Shown: piece by piece, positions 51,808-61,306 of the stretch
Layout of the letters: every line of letters starts with the position of its first letter
How positions within the stretch are numbered: position 1 is the stretch's first letter
Program-made: the position numbers and the translations under genes
Notes under the pieces: generated by a model
Seen by the model: the letters and a program-made list of their open reading frames with translations, nothing else
Told to the model about the DNA's origin: nothing
Database searches by the model: none
NCBI GenBank assembly: GCA_014529385.2
Contig: CM043962.1
Span: 149,164,647-149,228,646 of the forward strand
Origin: Adiantum capillus-veneris
Lineage: Eukaryota; Streptophyta; Polypodiopsida; Polypodiales; Pteridaceae
Length of the DNA: 64,000 nucleotides
Reading direction: 5' to 3'

Positions 51808-53440
51808 AAGAATGAAAGCTGGGTTGCAAACTTAAATCTTACCTGGACTCCTTCTTGTGCGGCTTTGTCATGATCTCCTTCTGGGATCTACACAAGTATG
51901 GTTAGTCTGTTCACAAGATTTTTTCTTGAATCACGAAAAATCTTTCAAGTATGTAGAGCAACCACTTAGTCAGTCTTCTAGTGGTCCAATTTCAAATATG
52001 AAATGATGGCTGGGATCTATATGGAGATTATGTCCTAGCAGTATAGTCACAAATTGCAAAATATGTCTGAATCACTACTTTCTTAGTCTATCACGATAGA
52101 CTGACAATTTTCTCAGCATAAGTCAATTTAAAATTGTGAATTCACCCTTGAGTTCTAGTTACCCTCTATAGCCTATCCCTCAAGTTTTATGAAGTTTGGA
52201 CACTTGGGTTGGGTTTTGGTCCCATTTTAGTATTTTGGTCAGAGCCTGATTCTCTATTTGGGCCTTAGATTGACTTTCAGTGATCTAAATGCCTTGAAAT
52301 TTGGTGTGTCTGCTGTATAGGCTGTGATAAAGCTCTCCCTCTGGGAAATTTGAAAGATAAGGTCCCCAACAACAGTTTCTCTAGTCTATCGCGATAGACT
52401 CGGCATGTTCTCCATTGTTGGCATTTTTCTCAAGTTTTCTCCACAGCTGGTTCACTCTCTCCTTGTGTAGTGCATTGACAAATTTTGGCACTGTTTGGAC
52501 ATTTGGTCAAAGCCTTCTTGCCCTTGTCTCTGAATTCAGACTCTAAAACACCAGTTTTGAAGTTTTGTGGTCAAGATGGTGTTCAGTTTCACTCAATTTT
52601 TGTGAGTACCCTTGTATTGATGTGTTAAACCTGTGGTATAAAGGTTTTTGTCCTGTTGTTAGTCAATCACCAACTTCATCAGTCTATCGCGATAGACTAA
52701 GCAGAGAGCAATGGGGATTTCATTTTTTGTCTGTTTTTGGATAGTTGTGTTCTATGTGCCCATATAAGTCTATCCCCCAAGTTTTATGAAGTTTGGACTT
52801 ATTTTGACCTTGGACTCAAGCACTTCACAAATTTCACTTTTCTATGGCAATTCACAACTCAAATGCACTTGAAGTGATGCAAATTTGATGACACTTCATC
52901 TTAAACTTGTGAATATCAGTCGTACCTCATGACACAGTCAGTTTACCCTAGGCTAATGGTTATATCTCTTCTTGGCCTTGTTAGGGTCACTTAGAGTTTT
53001 CTTATGACAATCACCTGTTTCTTTTTGTTGGTTTTGGTCGCAATTTTATGTTTTCTCAAGTGTTGGATCATAAATTTCAATGTCTACTCTTTTCACCCCC
53101 TTCAAGGATATATGGTGTGGGTTTTGCTTTCAAGGCAAGCAAACAGCCTTATTGTTTCTTCTTTTTGTTTGTTTTTGCGTTTTTACAGCGTTTTTCTACT
53201 CTATTTCTACACAAGTATAACAAGCACTCAAAACCAAAAACCATAACTCCACATTATCCTACTTAACTAAGTCTAACTAGTCATAGACCCTCGGCAAGAC
53301 ACAGGCTTCCTGGCTATCCACTAGACCTCAGGATACTCTATCTTGGATCTTGTTCTAAAAGTTTAAGCTCTCTCTAGTCGAAACTAAAGTAAGCTAACCA
53401 TCACACGAGTGACGTAGATCTCCCTACTTAAGCTCTTGTG
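51808..53440. other. 5' leader of element D
   Basis: 1.6 kb without coding potential between the Gag start and the primer site. Its middle (52070-52800) holds three palindrome repeats, listed separately. Long leaders are usual in Tat/Ogre elements. Confidence 0.7.
52070..52810. repeat. Decayed ~298-bp repeats with 18-bp palindromes (5' set, element D)
   Basis: AGTCTATCGCGATAGACT is perfect at 52383-52400 and 52681-52698, and has centre CACG at 52085-52102. Spacing is exactly 298 bp twice. A second shared phrase, CAAGTTTTATGAAGTTTGGAC, occurs at about 52173 and 52773. The rest of each unit has drifted beyond easy alignment, yet the palindromes stay, apart from CpG-type changes at the centre. 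A partial copy sits in each LTR (33836-33849, 53794-53807). Confidence 0.88.
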
Positions 53441-53458
53441 TCCCCGGTAGCGGCGCCA
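53441..53458 (-). promoter_or_regulatory. Primer-binding site, tRNA-Asp (element D)
   Basis: The minus strand reads TGGCGCCGCTACCGGGGA one base after the LTR. This is the complement of plant tRNA-Asp with two mismatches, as in Athila/Tat elements. Confidence 0.85.
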
Positions 53459-53459
53459 A

Positions 53460-54011
53460 TGTTTTATGGCAAAACTACTCCCTTGTTCATGCTCGCAAGC
53501 ACAACACAGACAACATACTTATCATCTGATGACACGACTAACCCGTAGGTGCACGTAGGCAATCTTGTTAGCTTGTCAGGCTGAGACCAATCTACACATA
53601 CGCACTTTTATGATGCATCAATCACTAACCCTGGTAGAATGCAACCCACTCTATCCCTAAACGTTCACAACACCGTTTACACCTTCAATAAACTCGGAAT
53701 CGCATCAAACTTACTAGGCACCATCCTCTCAATAGGATATACTTACCTATAAGTCTAATCTCACCAGATTTGAACCTTAGTTATCTCGATTACAGTCACG
53801 ATAGACTCACAGGTCATAATCCAAAAGTGGGCGAAACCTAAGTCTATGAATATCTATGTGTAGCTAATCTCTTTCTCATTCCATAGAGCACTTGATTGTT
53901 GAAAACAGACACTGTTTGTGTTACTTACAAGCAAAACAAGCTCGAGGAAGGATCGATCGCGAACAGCTCGAAAATATGAATGTGTGGCGTGGGCGCGTAG
54001 CTCTCGGAGAG
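53460..54011 (-). repeat. Element D 5' LTR, truncated
   Basis: Matches 33501-34054. The remaining ~377 bp, which on the minus strand is the upstream (promoter) part of the LTR, is missing and replaced directly by element C sequence. This copy therefore probably lost its own promoter. Confidence 0.93.
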
Positions 54012-54106
54012 CAATCTTTACTGCTTCTTTGTAATCATCCTTATGTGCATCCGTACGTCTTCAGTCTTTTAGTAGCTTTTGTTAACTGACATTGACTTAG
54101 TTGACC
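54012..54106 (-). repeat. Element C 3' LTR, right part
   Basis: Matches 63821-63915 (CAATCTT..CTTCTTTG, GTGCATCCGTACGTCTT, GTTAACTGAC). About 317 bp of the LTR, equivalent to 63502-63818, are missing at the junction. The terminal bases have mutated from AACA to GACC. Confidence 0.85.
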
Positions 54107-54120
54107 TTCCCCCCTTCCGA
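54107..54120 (-). promoter_or_regulatory. Polypurine tract of element C
   Basis: The minus strand reads TCGGAAGGGGGGAA directly before the 3' LTR; the core is shared with element E's tract. Confidence 0.8.
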
Positions 54121-54570
54121 TTTTAGTGCCCATCCTCGGGCACTGTTGAAAGGTGTTCGTGGAGGTTGTGGAAGGTTTTTGATCGGTTGTTGATGATTGT
54201 CTTCATTTGTCGCTGAATTTGCTGATGATGTTCAATTTGCTACATCATCTTCGTTGTTCTAAATATGTCTGATGTGAGATGATGTTGCATTTGTCTGTTG
54301 TAATAGCATAATGATGAGGCTGTTGTTTATTTATGAAAAGTATGTACAATGGAAGTAGAATGATGAGTTTCTAAATTAGGGTCTAATACCTGGATGACCA
54401 AAGGGAAAAAACCCAATGGGTAAAAAGTGCCTTTGGGATACGTGCATTATTGGAGTATTTATTAGCATGGGAAATAATTAATAAAGTACTGAAGGGATTA
54501 TTCACTGATAGATATGGAATTAAAAAAATGTGATATCCGTGGAAGTTTACTGGGCCGATGCCAATTTTCC

Positions 54571-55120
54571 AAGGTCAGCACCAAGCGATGGGGAGCGTTG
54601 GTGGACAGTCACCAGGCCTCCTATTCACTCGGTGCTGACTCCACTATCGCATGTAATGATTTTAATCCGAAGGTCAGTACCAAGCGATACGGAGTGTTGG
54701 GAAGTCCATAAGCATCCTATTTGCCCCATATTGACTCAACTCTTGTATGTAATGACTTTAAGAGCAAGGTCAACACCAAGCGATAGGGAGCGTTGGGCAG
54801 TCCCCAAGCTTCCTATTCGCTCAATGCTGATCCCATTGAATTTTTTCTTTCCGTTGTTGGTTATCATGCCCTAAGGTATTTACAGGCACTTGTAATGGCT
54901 TTAACACCTAGGTCAACACCAAGCGATAGGGAGTGTTGGGAAAACCCCAAGCTTCCTATTTTCTCAGTAGCGACTTATTGCAAGACTTGTCTTTATTTTG
55001 TCGGCTATCATGCCCCAAGGTCTTTGATGGCACTTGTAATGGATTTAACACCAAGGTCAACACCAAGCAATAGGGAGCATTGGGCAGTCACTAAGCCTCC
55101 TATTCGCTCGGTGCTGACTC
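54571..55120. repeat. Five repeated long hairpins near the 3' end of element C
   Basis: Units start at about 54573, 54671, 54768, 54910 and 55054. Each begins GGTCARCACCAAGCGATAGG and, after 20-30 bases, has the inverted counterpart CCTATTCGCTCGGTGCTGAC. Arms of about 20 bases can pair in units 1 and 5; units 2-4 have partly decayed right arms. Period is about 100 then 140 bp. Left arms are better conserved than right arms. In the RNA this would be a row of stem-loops just before the polypurine tract. Confidence 0.85.
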
Positions 55121-55635
55121 CATTGCATGACTTGTCGGTTATCATGACATTGGTTTGTCTGTTGTAGTCCACTCAAGGTGCATAGGTGGAAGCAAAAAGA
55201 GTGTCTAATGCATACGTCCAATAGTGGGACATCCTATTTATGCATACACAAAAATGCATAGAAAATAATATGCTGTGCAAGAAGGATTTTGAGGGGTTCT
55301 TTAGAAAGATGGTGTAGCTATAAAATCATATGACATGGCTTTGCAAGCTGGCACCCCTTTAAGAATGGTTTTCGTTGACAAGGATAAGTGCTCTCATCTT
55401 ATTGTGCACTCTGCGTGAGTGCTGGACTCTACGGCACTCCACCAATTGTAAGTTAATAGACTTTGACTCTTATGCTCATCTCATCCATCATGAGCAACAT
55501 GACTTAGATATGCTCAACTCTTCCAGCTTGAGCATAAGCCTAATAACTACCATGCTTAGCACAGAGTTTATTAAGACATGAAGTTTTGAAACTAATGCTT
55601 TGCTCATTTTATGGCTCAGCAGTCCCCAACTCTGA
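55121..55635. other. Non-coding stretch of element C
   Basis: No frame or repeat seen, apart from plus-strand frames without family features. Confidence 0.5.
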
Positions 55636-56340
55636 CTATGCCAAGGAGTGTTTTCTGCACCCTGGCAACTTGACTTTCATTCTTGTGCTTACTACAAAAA
55701 TTTCTTCAGGTAAAATTAAGCTTGAATCCTCAAAAAGAGGATTCATGAAGGACCAAGTTGGCATTGAAGGTTTCTTTTGCCATACCTGTTTTATCTTCTT
55801 TGAATCTGCCTTCACGTTGGTTGGGTTTTCCTTCTTTGACTGTGAAGACTCCATTATCTGTTTGATTCTCCAATTGAGCCTATTGATAGGAGTCTTTGAT
55901 GTTGTTTTAGGCCTTTGTTCACTGTCGACAGTTGGCTTTTGATTAGGAGCATTGGAAGACTTAGGAATCCAAATCTCTTAATGACCTTTGTATCTCCATT
56001 GTTGACTTTGTTGAGATGTAGATCTTATTGAGTTTCTGAGATCTTCATGCAGGTTTGGTGTAGTTTCAGCTGGCTTGTAGTTGACTGGTAGCCAAATCTT
56101 TGTATAACCTGTGTAAAATCCTTGTCCAAGAGGAACATTCTTTGAGATTCGTCTTTTGTATTCTCTTGAGAGTTGTGGTTGACTTTAGCATCTTTTAATG
56201 TTTTTCTGCTGTATACCTACTTCTTAGGTATCCTAGGATATGATTGAGGTTGATACCTAATGGGCCTTCTTTCTTGGGAGGGTCTTGATGTTACTTCATA
56301 TGCTCTAACCTACAGTTTTGGTACCCATATCTGTCTGTTA
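55636..56340 (-). pseudogene. Tryptophan-motif region of element C
   Basis: One minus-strand frame from about 56135 to 55636, broken by a TAA at 55978-55980, reads TKIWLPVNYKPAE, then EIWIPKSSNAPNQK and KKIKQVWQKKPS. A further RQIWVPKL is at 56312-56335 followed by TAG. The motif [KRQ]-[IV]-W-x-P-K recurs as in elements D and E after their second protease-like domain. It is a basic, low-complexity tail. Its presence in an element without polymerase says that this tail is part of a separable module. Confidence 0.6.
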
Positions 56341-56421
56341 GCTTTATAGTACTCCTGCTCTTTCAAGCTCCCTTATGATGCTATCCATCCCATGTGTTTG
56401 TCTTTCTTTATTTATTTCCTG

Positions 56422-57031
56422 TCAAATTGGATCATTGACTTTTACTAAACTGCTCGGAACAAACACTTGCTTGACTTTACTTTGCTTTCTTGAGTACTTG
56501 GGCTGATATATCTTTGCTTTTTTGGATGTCTCCTTAGAGGGTTCAGTTGGGTCAGCAATTGACTTGAAGTTTTGAAAGCTTGACTTTCTAGAAGCATTTG
56601 ATCCATGAGGGTTCTTTGATGTAGAGGCATATGATGACACACCTTCTTTGCTAATCGGTGGAGGGCCCACTTTAGCTTTACCTTTGTGTGCAAGATTTGT
56701 CTTCGATCCTTATGACTTTTGCAACTTTGAATCTGGCATTTTTGGTTCTATTGAAGATCTTTGTCCAGGTTTTAATCTGACTTGCATCAGTTGATTCACT
56801 TGGCAATGAGTGATTAATCCTTGGACTTCCTATTGCTTCCTAATTTTTTACAACCTTGTTCTTCTTAACTTCTAGCTTTGGTGGTATTCTCTGCTCAATA
56901 GCTATCATGGTTGCTCTTTGCTTTGTTTGATCTGCACTTGCTATTGCATGATTTTCTTTAAGCTCTTCTGTAGTTCTATTTGATGGGGATGAATCATCTT
57001 CAATAAGATCTGCTTTGATATAAGTCTCCAT
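56422..57031 (-). pseudogene. Low-complexity basic region of element C
   Basis: Frames 56422-56670 (SKKAKIYQPKYSRKQSKVKQ, then VFVPSS) and 56840-57031 (IEQRIPPKLEVKKNKVVKN) are Lys/Ser/Pro-rich. They link the protease-like frame to the tryptophan-motif region. No domain recognised. Confidence 0.4.
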
Positions 57032-57109
57032 TTTAATTGTGCTTGAGGACCTTGTGCTATCGTCCGTGGGTGACCAGTCTTGGTCTTCATTCTTTGTTGT
57101 CTCTGAAGA

Positions 57110-57604
57110 CTACATCGTCATTGAATTCTGCATCCCTAACATCTTCTGGGCCATTGGTATTCCCATTATGATGTTGTCTGGTATATCCTTTGCTGTGATC
57201 ACATGGAAGTGAGCTATGATGATTTGTGAACTTACTTCAAGGGTGGTGGAGATGATTCTCCAGCATTCTGCTCGTTTGTCTCCAAATATGCTCACAAATT
57301 TAGGAGCATCTTCCAACTCTGGTTGTCCACATCTTTTCCAAGTGCAAAAGGACATGAGGTTCTTGTCTAGTTGAAAAACTAGCTTTACTTCACTTGACAA
57401 ATTTTTTTCATTCTTACCAATAATGTTGCACTTGATCGTCTTAGGATTCGTGTCTAAATTGACTGCTTTTGTTGTGGCAACATCCTTTGCTTGAGCTTTA
57501 TTGACATTTTCTTTGCTTTGATCACCTACTTCATTCAATGTTGACTCATCTGACTGTGATATTGCACTTTTGGCTTGCAATTGTTGAGCATTGTCTACCT
57601 GCAT
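57110..57604 (-). CDS. Retropepsin-like domain with altered active site (element C)
   Basis: 164 codons. The C-terminal half, QIIIAHFHVITAKDIPDN then IIMGIPMAQKML, follows the retropepsin ending (F.V......I[IL]G.P.). About 70 residues before it, VKLVFQLDKNLMSFCTW lies where h-h-h-D-[TS]-G-A is expected: the Asp is kept but T-G is K-N. It is located upstream of a tryptophan-motif tail, just like the second protease-like domain of D and E. I read it as a relative of that domain that has lost catalysis, possibly a non-enzymatic structural domain. Homology is inferred from pattern only and could be wrong. Confidence 0.45.
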   Translation of the reverse strand: MQVDNAQQLQAKSAISQSDESTLNEVGDQSKENVNKAQAKDVATTKAVNLDTNPKTIKCNIIGKNEKNLSSEVKLVFQLDKNLMSFCTWKRCGQPELEDAPKFVSIFGDKRAECWRIISTTLEVSSQIIIAHFHVITAKDIPDNIIMGIPMAQKMLGMQNSMTM

Positions 57605-57652
57605 CTAAGTAGCCTTTGATCTTAAAAGATCCACTATACTTTTCGGTAGAAT

Positions 57653-57700
57653 CTATCTCTTCGGAGGAGATTTTCTACCTATCTCTTCGGAGGAGATTTT
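57653..57700. repeat. 22-bp direct repeat (period 26 bp)
   Basis: CTATCTCTTCGGAGGAGATT(TT) appears twice with a 4-bp spacer. Each copy also contains the dyad TCTCTTCGGAGGAGA. Probably a replication slip. Confidence 0.85.
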
Positions 57701-58160
57701 GGTGGTGACCTTTGTGTATCCTTCTGGACTTTAGCATTCATTGATTTTGACTTTTCTGTCACCTATTCTAGCAGCTTCAGGCTTTGCATCATCTTCAGAT
57801 AGTCTTTGACTTCAATCGTACCATCCATAGGTGTTTGTACAAGGTCATGATCTTGATGATATTCATTACCATGTGCATCTTGATATGTATATGTGAACTT
57901 GATCACATGTAATTGTTTGAACACTATTGGATTTGTTGGCTTTTGACTCTAACTTTTGGAGATCATCTGAAACTTTTTTCCATGATGATCTTCATAGAAG
58001 CACTTGCTTGCAGATTCTGAGGAAACCTAGATCAATTGGAAACTTCCAACAACCATATGATCTTTCAATGGTTTCTGCCTTGAAGGGGTCTGTTGGTTAG
58101 AAGCCCTAGGGCTTCTAATTGGTGTAGCATTTCCTGGTACATAATTTGAGCTTGATGGAT

Positions 58161-58523
58161 TTACAGCTCCCCCCTTACTTCATTACTATAGCTTGATGGA
58201 TCACTATAGCTTGCTTCATTGTAAGAGTTCAAAATTGTTTGGCTCTGGTTTTGTCTCACCTTTTGGGACTGTGAAGGCACACTTTGTGTAGCATTATTGA
58301 TGTTTGGCATCTGTAAACCTTCTGAATAGTTTCCTATGTATCTTCTTGAAACATGACAAAGTATTCCCCAAGTCAAGCTATAGATAGCATTATCTTTGCC
58401 TTGAAATTGTCTATCCCATGGGTCTCCTCTGATATGAGCTTTTGTGGTTTCAGGATCCAATGCATCATAAATGCTAGAGTCTCGTCTATATCTACGACTG
58501 TTTTGGTCAAAGTATATGCTCAT
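58161..58523 (-). CDS. Y-x-D-x-x-G module protein fragment (element C)
   Basis: 120 codons: SIYFDQNSRRYRRDSSIYDA, then DPWDRQFQGKDNAIYSLTWG and ILCHVSRRYIGN, followed by a Gln/Ser/Asn-rich tail. The second part is a clear repeat of the frame 59184-59477 (EPSKRQYKSQDGAVYSLMLG). These modules are related to those in the N-terminus of element D Gag. No function is known to me. Confidence 0.6.
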   Translation of the reverse strand: MSIYFDQNSRRYRRDSSIYDALDPETTKAHIRGDPWDRQFQGKDNAIYSLTWGILCHVSRRYIGNYSEGLQMPNINNATQSVPSQSQKVRQNQSQTILNSYNEASYSDPSSYSNEVRGEL

Positions 58524-58535
58524 TTGGTCACAACA

Positions 58536-59183
58536 TCAAAGCTTGATTTTTGATGGTGAAGATTTTGGCTCTAAACAGATTTTTGGATTCACTCGAGTAA
58601 TATCCTTCAGCTCTAGAGAGGATGGGCTATAATAGATTCTTTCCTTTGAAATGAACCATCTTTTTTGATCTATCACTAGACGCAGTTCTATGAGCTGGTA
58701 TGTGGGCCGCTCAAACACTGGTTGATCCTTTTTGTACTGTTTCCCATTTTGGTCTACATAGTGTGCGTATGAATTATGTGTACCATACAAAGCTAACATG
58801 ATTCTGTTTGATGTGTCTCTTAAACTCGTGAATGATTGCACACTTGTGGCAGTGGATGCAAAATCATTTACAAACCTAATAGTCTTTTCAACATTCGGTG
58901 ACATTTGTACATCTTGACCAAATTCATGCAAGAATTTGTTGTTCAAAGAATCAATTTTAAGCTTTTCGGGTGCTTGTGCTTCTTTATGCTCATTTTGAAC
59001 TTGCAGTGCTTTTAGTGGTGCTTCTAATAGTAATGGAGAATCATTTGATTGCATTAAAAGTGACGTGTTAAATGCACTTACATCTAGATTCGCATTTCCA
59101 ATTTTCTTTGTACCTTGCTTGGTGGTTGATGTGTCCTTGTTGTTTGGATTTCTTGGACAATCTTCAGAAAAATGTCCACCTTT
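58536..59183 (-). CDS. Zinc knuckle and Y-x-D-x-x-G module (element C)
   Basis: The frame opens directly after a TGA (59184-59186) that interrupts a zinc knuckle: upstream YCLDCG, downstream KGGHFSEDC, giving C-x2-C-x5-H-x4-C with the stop counted as one residue. The next ~40 codons lead to MQSNDSPLLLEAPLKAL at 59054. Residues after that contain ALYGTHNSYAHYVDQNGKQY, KKDQPVFERPTYQLIELRL and VIDQKRWFISKERIYYSP, another copy of the module. A zinc knuckle next to these modules indicates a Gag-type, RNA-binding protein. Confidence 0.6.
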   Translation of the reverse strand, partial: KGGHFSEDCPRNPNNKDTSTTKQGTKKIGNANLDVSAFNTSLLMQSNDSPLLLEAPLKALQVQNEHKEAQAPEKLKIDSLNNKFLHEFGQDVQMSPNVEKTIRFVNDFASTATSVQSFTSLRDTSNRIMLALYGTHNSYAHYVDQNGKQYKKDQPVFERPTYQLIELRLVIDQKRWFISKERIYYSPSSLELKDITRVNPKICLEPKSSPSKIKL

Positions 59184-59477
59184 TCATCCACAATCTAAGC
59201 AATACGTCACGACTGGTGGTCTTTCATTTGGTTCTATCATGTCGAGATCTTGCTGAGAAGATTCTGTTTCTGTGCTTGCCAAGTTGTTGGCATCTTCTTT
59301 TAAAACACCAAGCATCAAACTGTAGACTGCTCCATCTTGACTTTTGTACTGCCTTTTGCTTGGTTCTCCGATTAGATTGTCTTCTATTGGTTGATCTATT
59401 GGATCTTCCAATCCTCGCTCTCGATTATAAGTCTGACCATTGTAATCCATGTACAATGACCCTAATTGCATATGCAC
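59184..59477 (-). CDS. Gag-like module with first half of zinc knuckle (element C)
   Basis: 97 codons: MQLGSLYMDYNGQTYNRERG, then EPSKRQYKSQDGAVYSLMLG and NERPPVVTYCLDCG to the TGA in the knuckle. In frame with 58536-59183. Its first segment repeats the Y-x-D-x-x-G-x-x-Y-x-R pattern; its second is the repeat partner of the 58161-58523 frame. Confidence 0.6.
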   Translation of the reverse strand: MHMQLGSLYMDYNGQTYNRERGLEDPIDQPIEDNLIGEPSKRQYKSQDGAVYSLMLGVLKEDANNLASTETESSQQDLDMIEPNERPPVVTYCLDCG

Positions 59478-59815
59478 TAACTAGATGCTTTGCTGGCTTG
59501 TGCAGGTTTCTGGATAACCACTTGGGTTGGCTTTCTGAACTTCTATCTGCACTTCATCTTTGAGCTTGCAATACCTGGCTCCACTGAAGTCTATGAACAT
59601 CTAGGAGTTCTCTGAATCTAGCTTTACCCTGATCAATAGAATCTTGGCTTCAATGCTGCTTTTACTGCTCATCAAACTTCTAAATCTGCATATAAGACTT
59701 TATCTCCATTGTAGCCATATAGTTGTAGAATCTCCTCAGCTGTAGTTGTACTTGTGTTGCCAATGCTACTGGCTTGCTCGGTTGTACTTGAATTCTTGGT
59801 TTGATTTGAGTCCAT
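59478..59815 (-). pseudogene. Gag-like N-terminus (element C), short frames
   Basis: A 47-codon frame starts at ATG 59813-59815 (MDSNQTKNSSTTEQASS) and reads EEILQLYGYNGDKVLYADLE before a TGA at 59672-59674. Another frame then gives VKLDSENS, a stop, and MFIDFSGARYCKLKDEVQIE, leading into 59477. These add two more module copies, for about five or six in all. The ATG is the first plausible start downstream of the long leader. Several stops break the region. Confidence 0.5.
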
Positions 59816-61232
59816 GTCGACTTGTTATGTAAAAACTGTCTCCTAGCAGATTTTGGTATTGATTAGCAGAACTTCTCCTACTCGGTTTTGATTAAACTGC
59901 TTATGACAAGCACTTTTGCAGTTGACTGCTCTTAGACTCACAAGAGTTAATTAACTCTAGCTTGAAAGTGTCAAAATTGATCTAGGCCTTTGAAATGATG
60001 AAAATATGGGCTCTGAATAACCTAATCTGCAATCCACAGTGATTTGTGCCCTTGTTCGTCCGACTGGAAGCTAATTTGCACGCTTTATTTTGACAACTTT
60101 AAAACTTTCTACCGCTCATGGCTTTGAGTCGATCTTTTCGCTCGCTTTTTCCGACTGATCTCTGGTTCGCTTTGACACAGTTTGCTCCGTTTTTTCTGGC
60201 AGTTGTTCTCGATTTTTGCTCGCTTTGCGGTACACTTCTCCGGCCTTGCTTTTTTTAACTTGGCTGCTTTTGTGCTGTTTGCTCGGTGTGTGTCTCTTCT
60301 GGATTTTTCGCGGTTTGTTCAGTTTGATTCTCTAACGGTGAGTCTTTTTTTGCTTTTCTGCCTCTTTTCGGATTTTTTTGGCACTTTCGACGACCTTCTT
60401 TTTATTTTTCTTAATTTTTAAAGAAATTTTAAATTTTTTAAAATTTTCAGCATTTTTATGATTTTTTGAAAAGTTTTGATTTTTTTATACTTCTTTTGTG
60501 GATTTTCTAAATTTTTAATGAATTTTAGAATTTTTATGTAATTTTTGAAGGTTTTTTGATTTTTTTTATTTATCGTGTTTTTCGGATAGTTTATGAATTT
60601 TCTGTGAGTTTTTTGACTTTTTTACTATTTAAGTGGTCTTTTCTGTGAGTTTTTTGAAATTTTTATGATTTTCAATGTATGTGTGTTCTTTTTTACTAAA
60701 TTTTCAAATCCTTTTTTCTTTTATTTCATATTTATTTTTAATTTTGATTTTTTATTGCTTACTTGTATACTTACCTGTGCAGGGCTGGCGTTGACCTGTG
60801 TGTGGCGCACCGTACGGCCTGACAGCGGGAGTTGATTCCGGGGGATCATCAACGTGTAGGAGGGTGTGGCGCTTTGTGAGCACAGTCAGCGGGCAGGACA
60901 GCGGGGTCAACAGGACACTCCGGGCGTGCAGCGCGTGAGAGAGATAGAGATGACTGACGTGCTGACGTGGCTGATGTCACGCGCATGCGACATGAGGTGG
61001 GATGCAGATGAAGACAAAGAGGGCCTGGACCCTTGTGGGGCAGAGAGAATAGAAAGAGACGTTGAGACTCGAGAGAGGAGGTGAGAGGGAGAGGAGAGAG
61101 AGGGTCACGCTAGAGAGAGAGAGTGAGAGTGAGAGGTGAGATAATGAAAATAATCGCGATTTGTTGGGGAGTAAGAGAGAGAGTGAGAGGGGGAGGTGAG
61201 ATAATGTTAATCATCATGAGTTGTGGCAGGGG

Positions 61233-61235
<3 letters not shown>

Positions 61236-61304
<69 letters not shown>
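61236..61304. repeat. (GA)n microsatellite
   Basis: About 69 bp pure GA, preceded from about 61084 by interrupted GA-rich sequence. Confidence 0.97.

Positions 61305-61306
<2 letters not shown>

Larger units (their letters stand above)
33501..54011 (-). mobile_element. Element D: ~19.6-kb Tat/Ogre-like Ty3/gypsy retrotransposon inside element C
   Basis: LTR copies start TGTTTTATGGCAAAAC at 33501 and 53460. The left copy is complete (33501-34431). The right one stops after 552 bp where a deletion fused it to element C. On the minus strand: Asp-tRNA primer site, 1.6-kb leader with palindromic repeats, Gag with an extra N-terminal domain, protease, YMDD RT, RNase H, integrase, a second protease-like domain, tryptophan motifs, a 2.7-kb non-coding region with more palindromes, an accessory ORF of about 1,100 codons once stops are ignored, polypurine tract, LTR. 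PR-RT-RH-IN order fixes Ty3/gypsy; size, primer and lack of chromodomain point to Tat/Ogre. LTRs differ by about 4% (22 changes in 552 bp by my count). Confidence 0.92.

Noticed and set aside
60866-61084. 72-codon plus-strand frame in a GC-richer patch
   Set aside because: It lies on the opposite strand within the leader of element C and has no recognisable domain.
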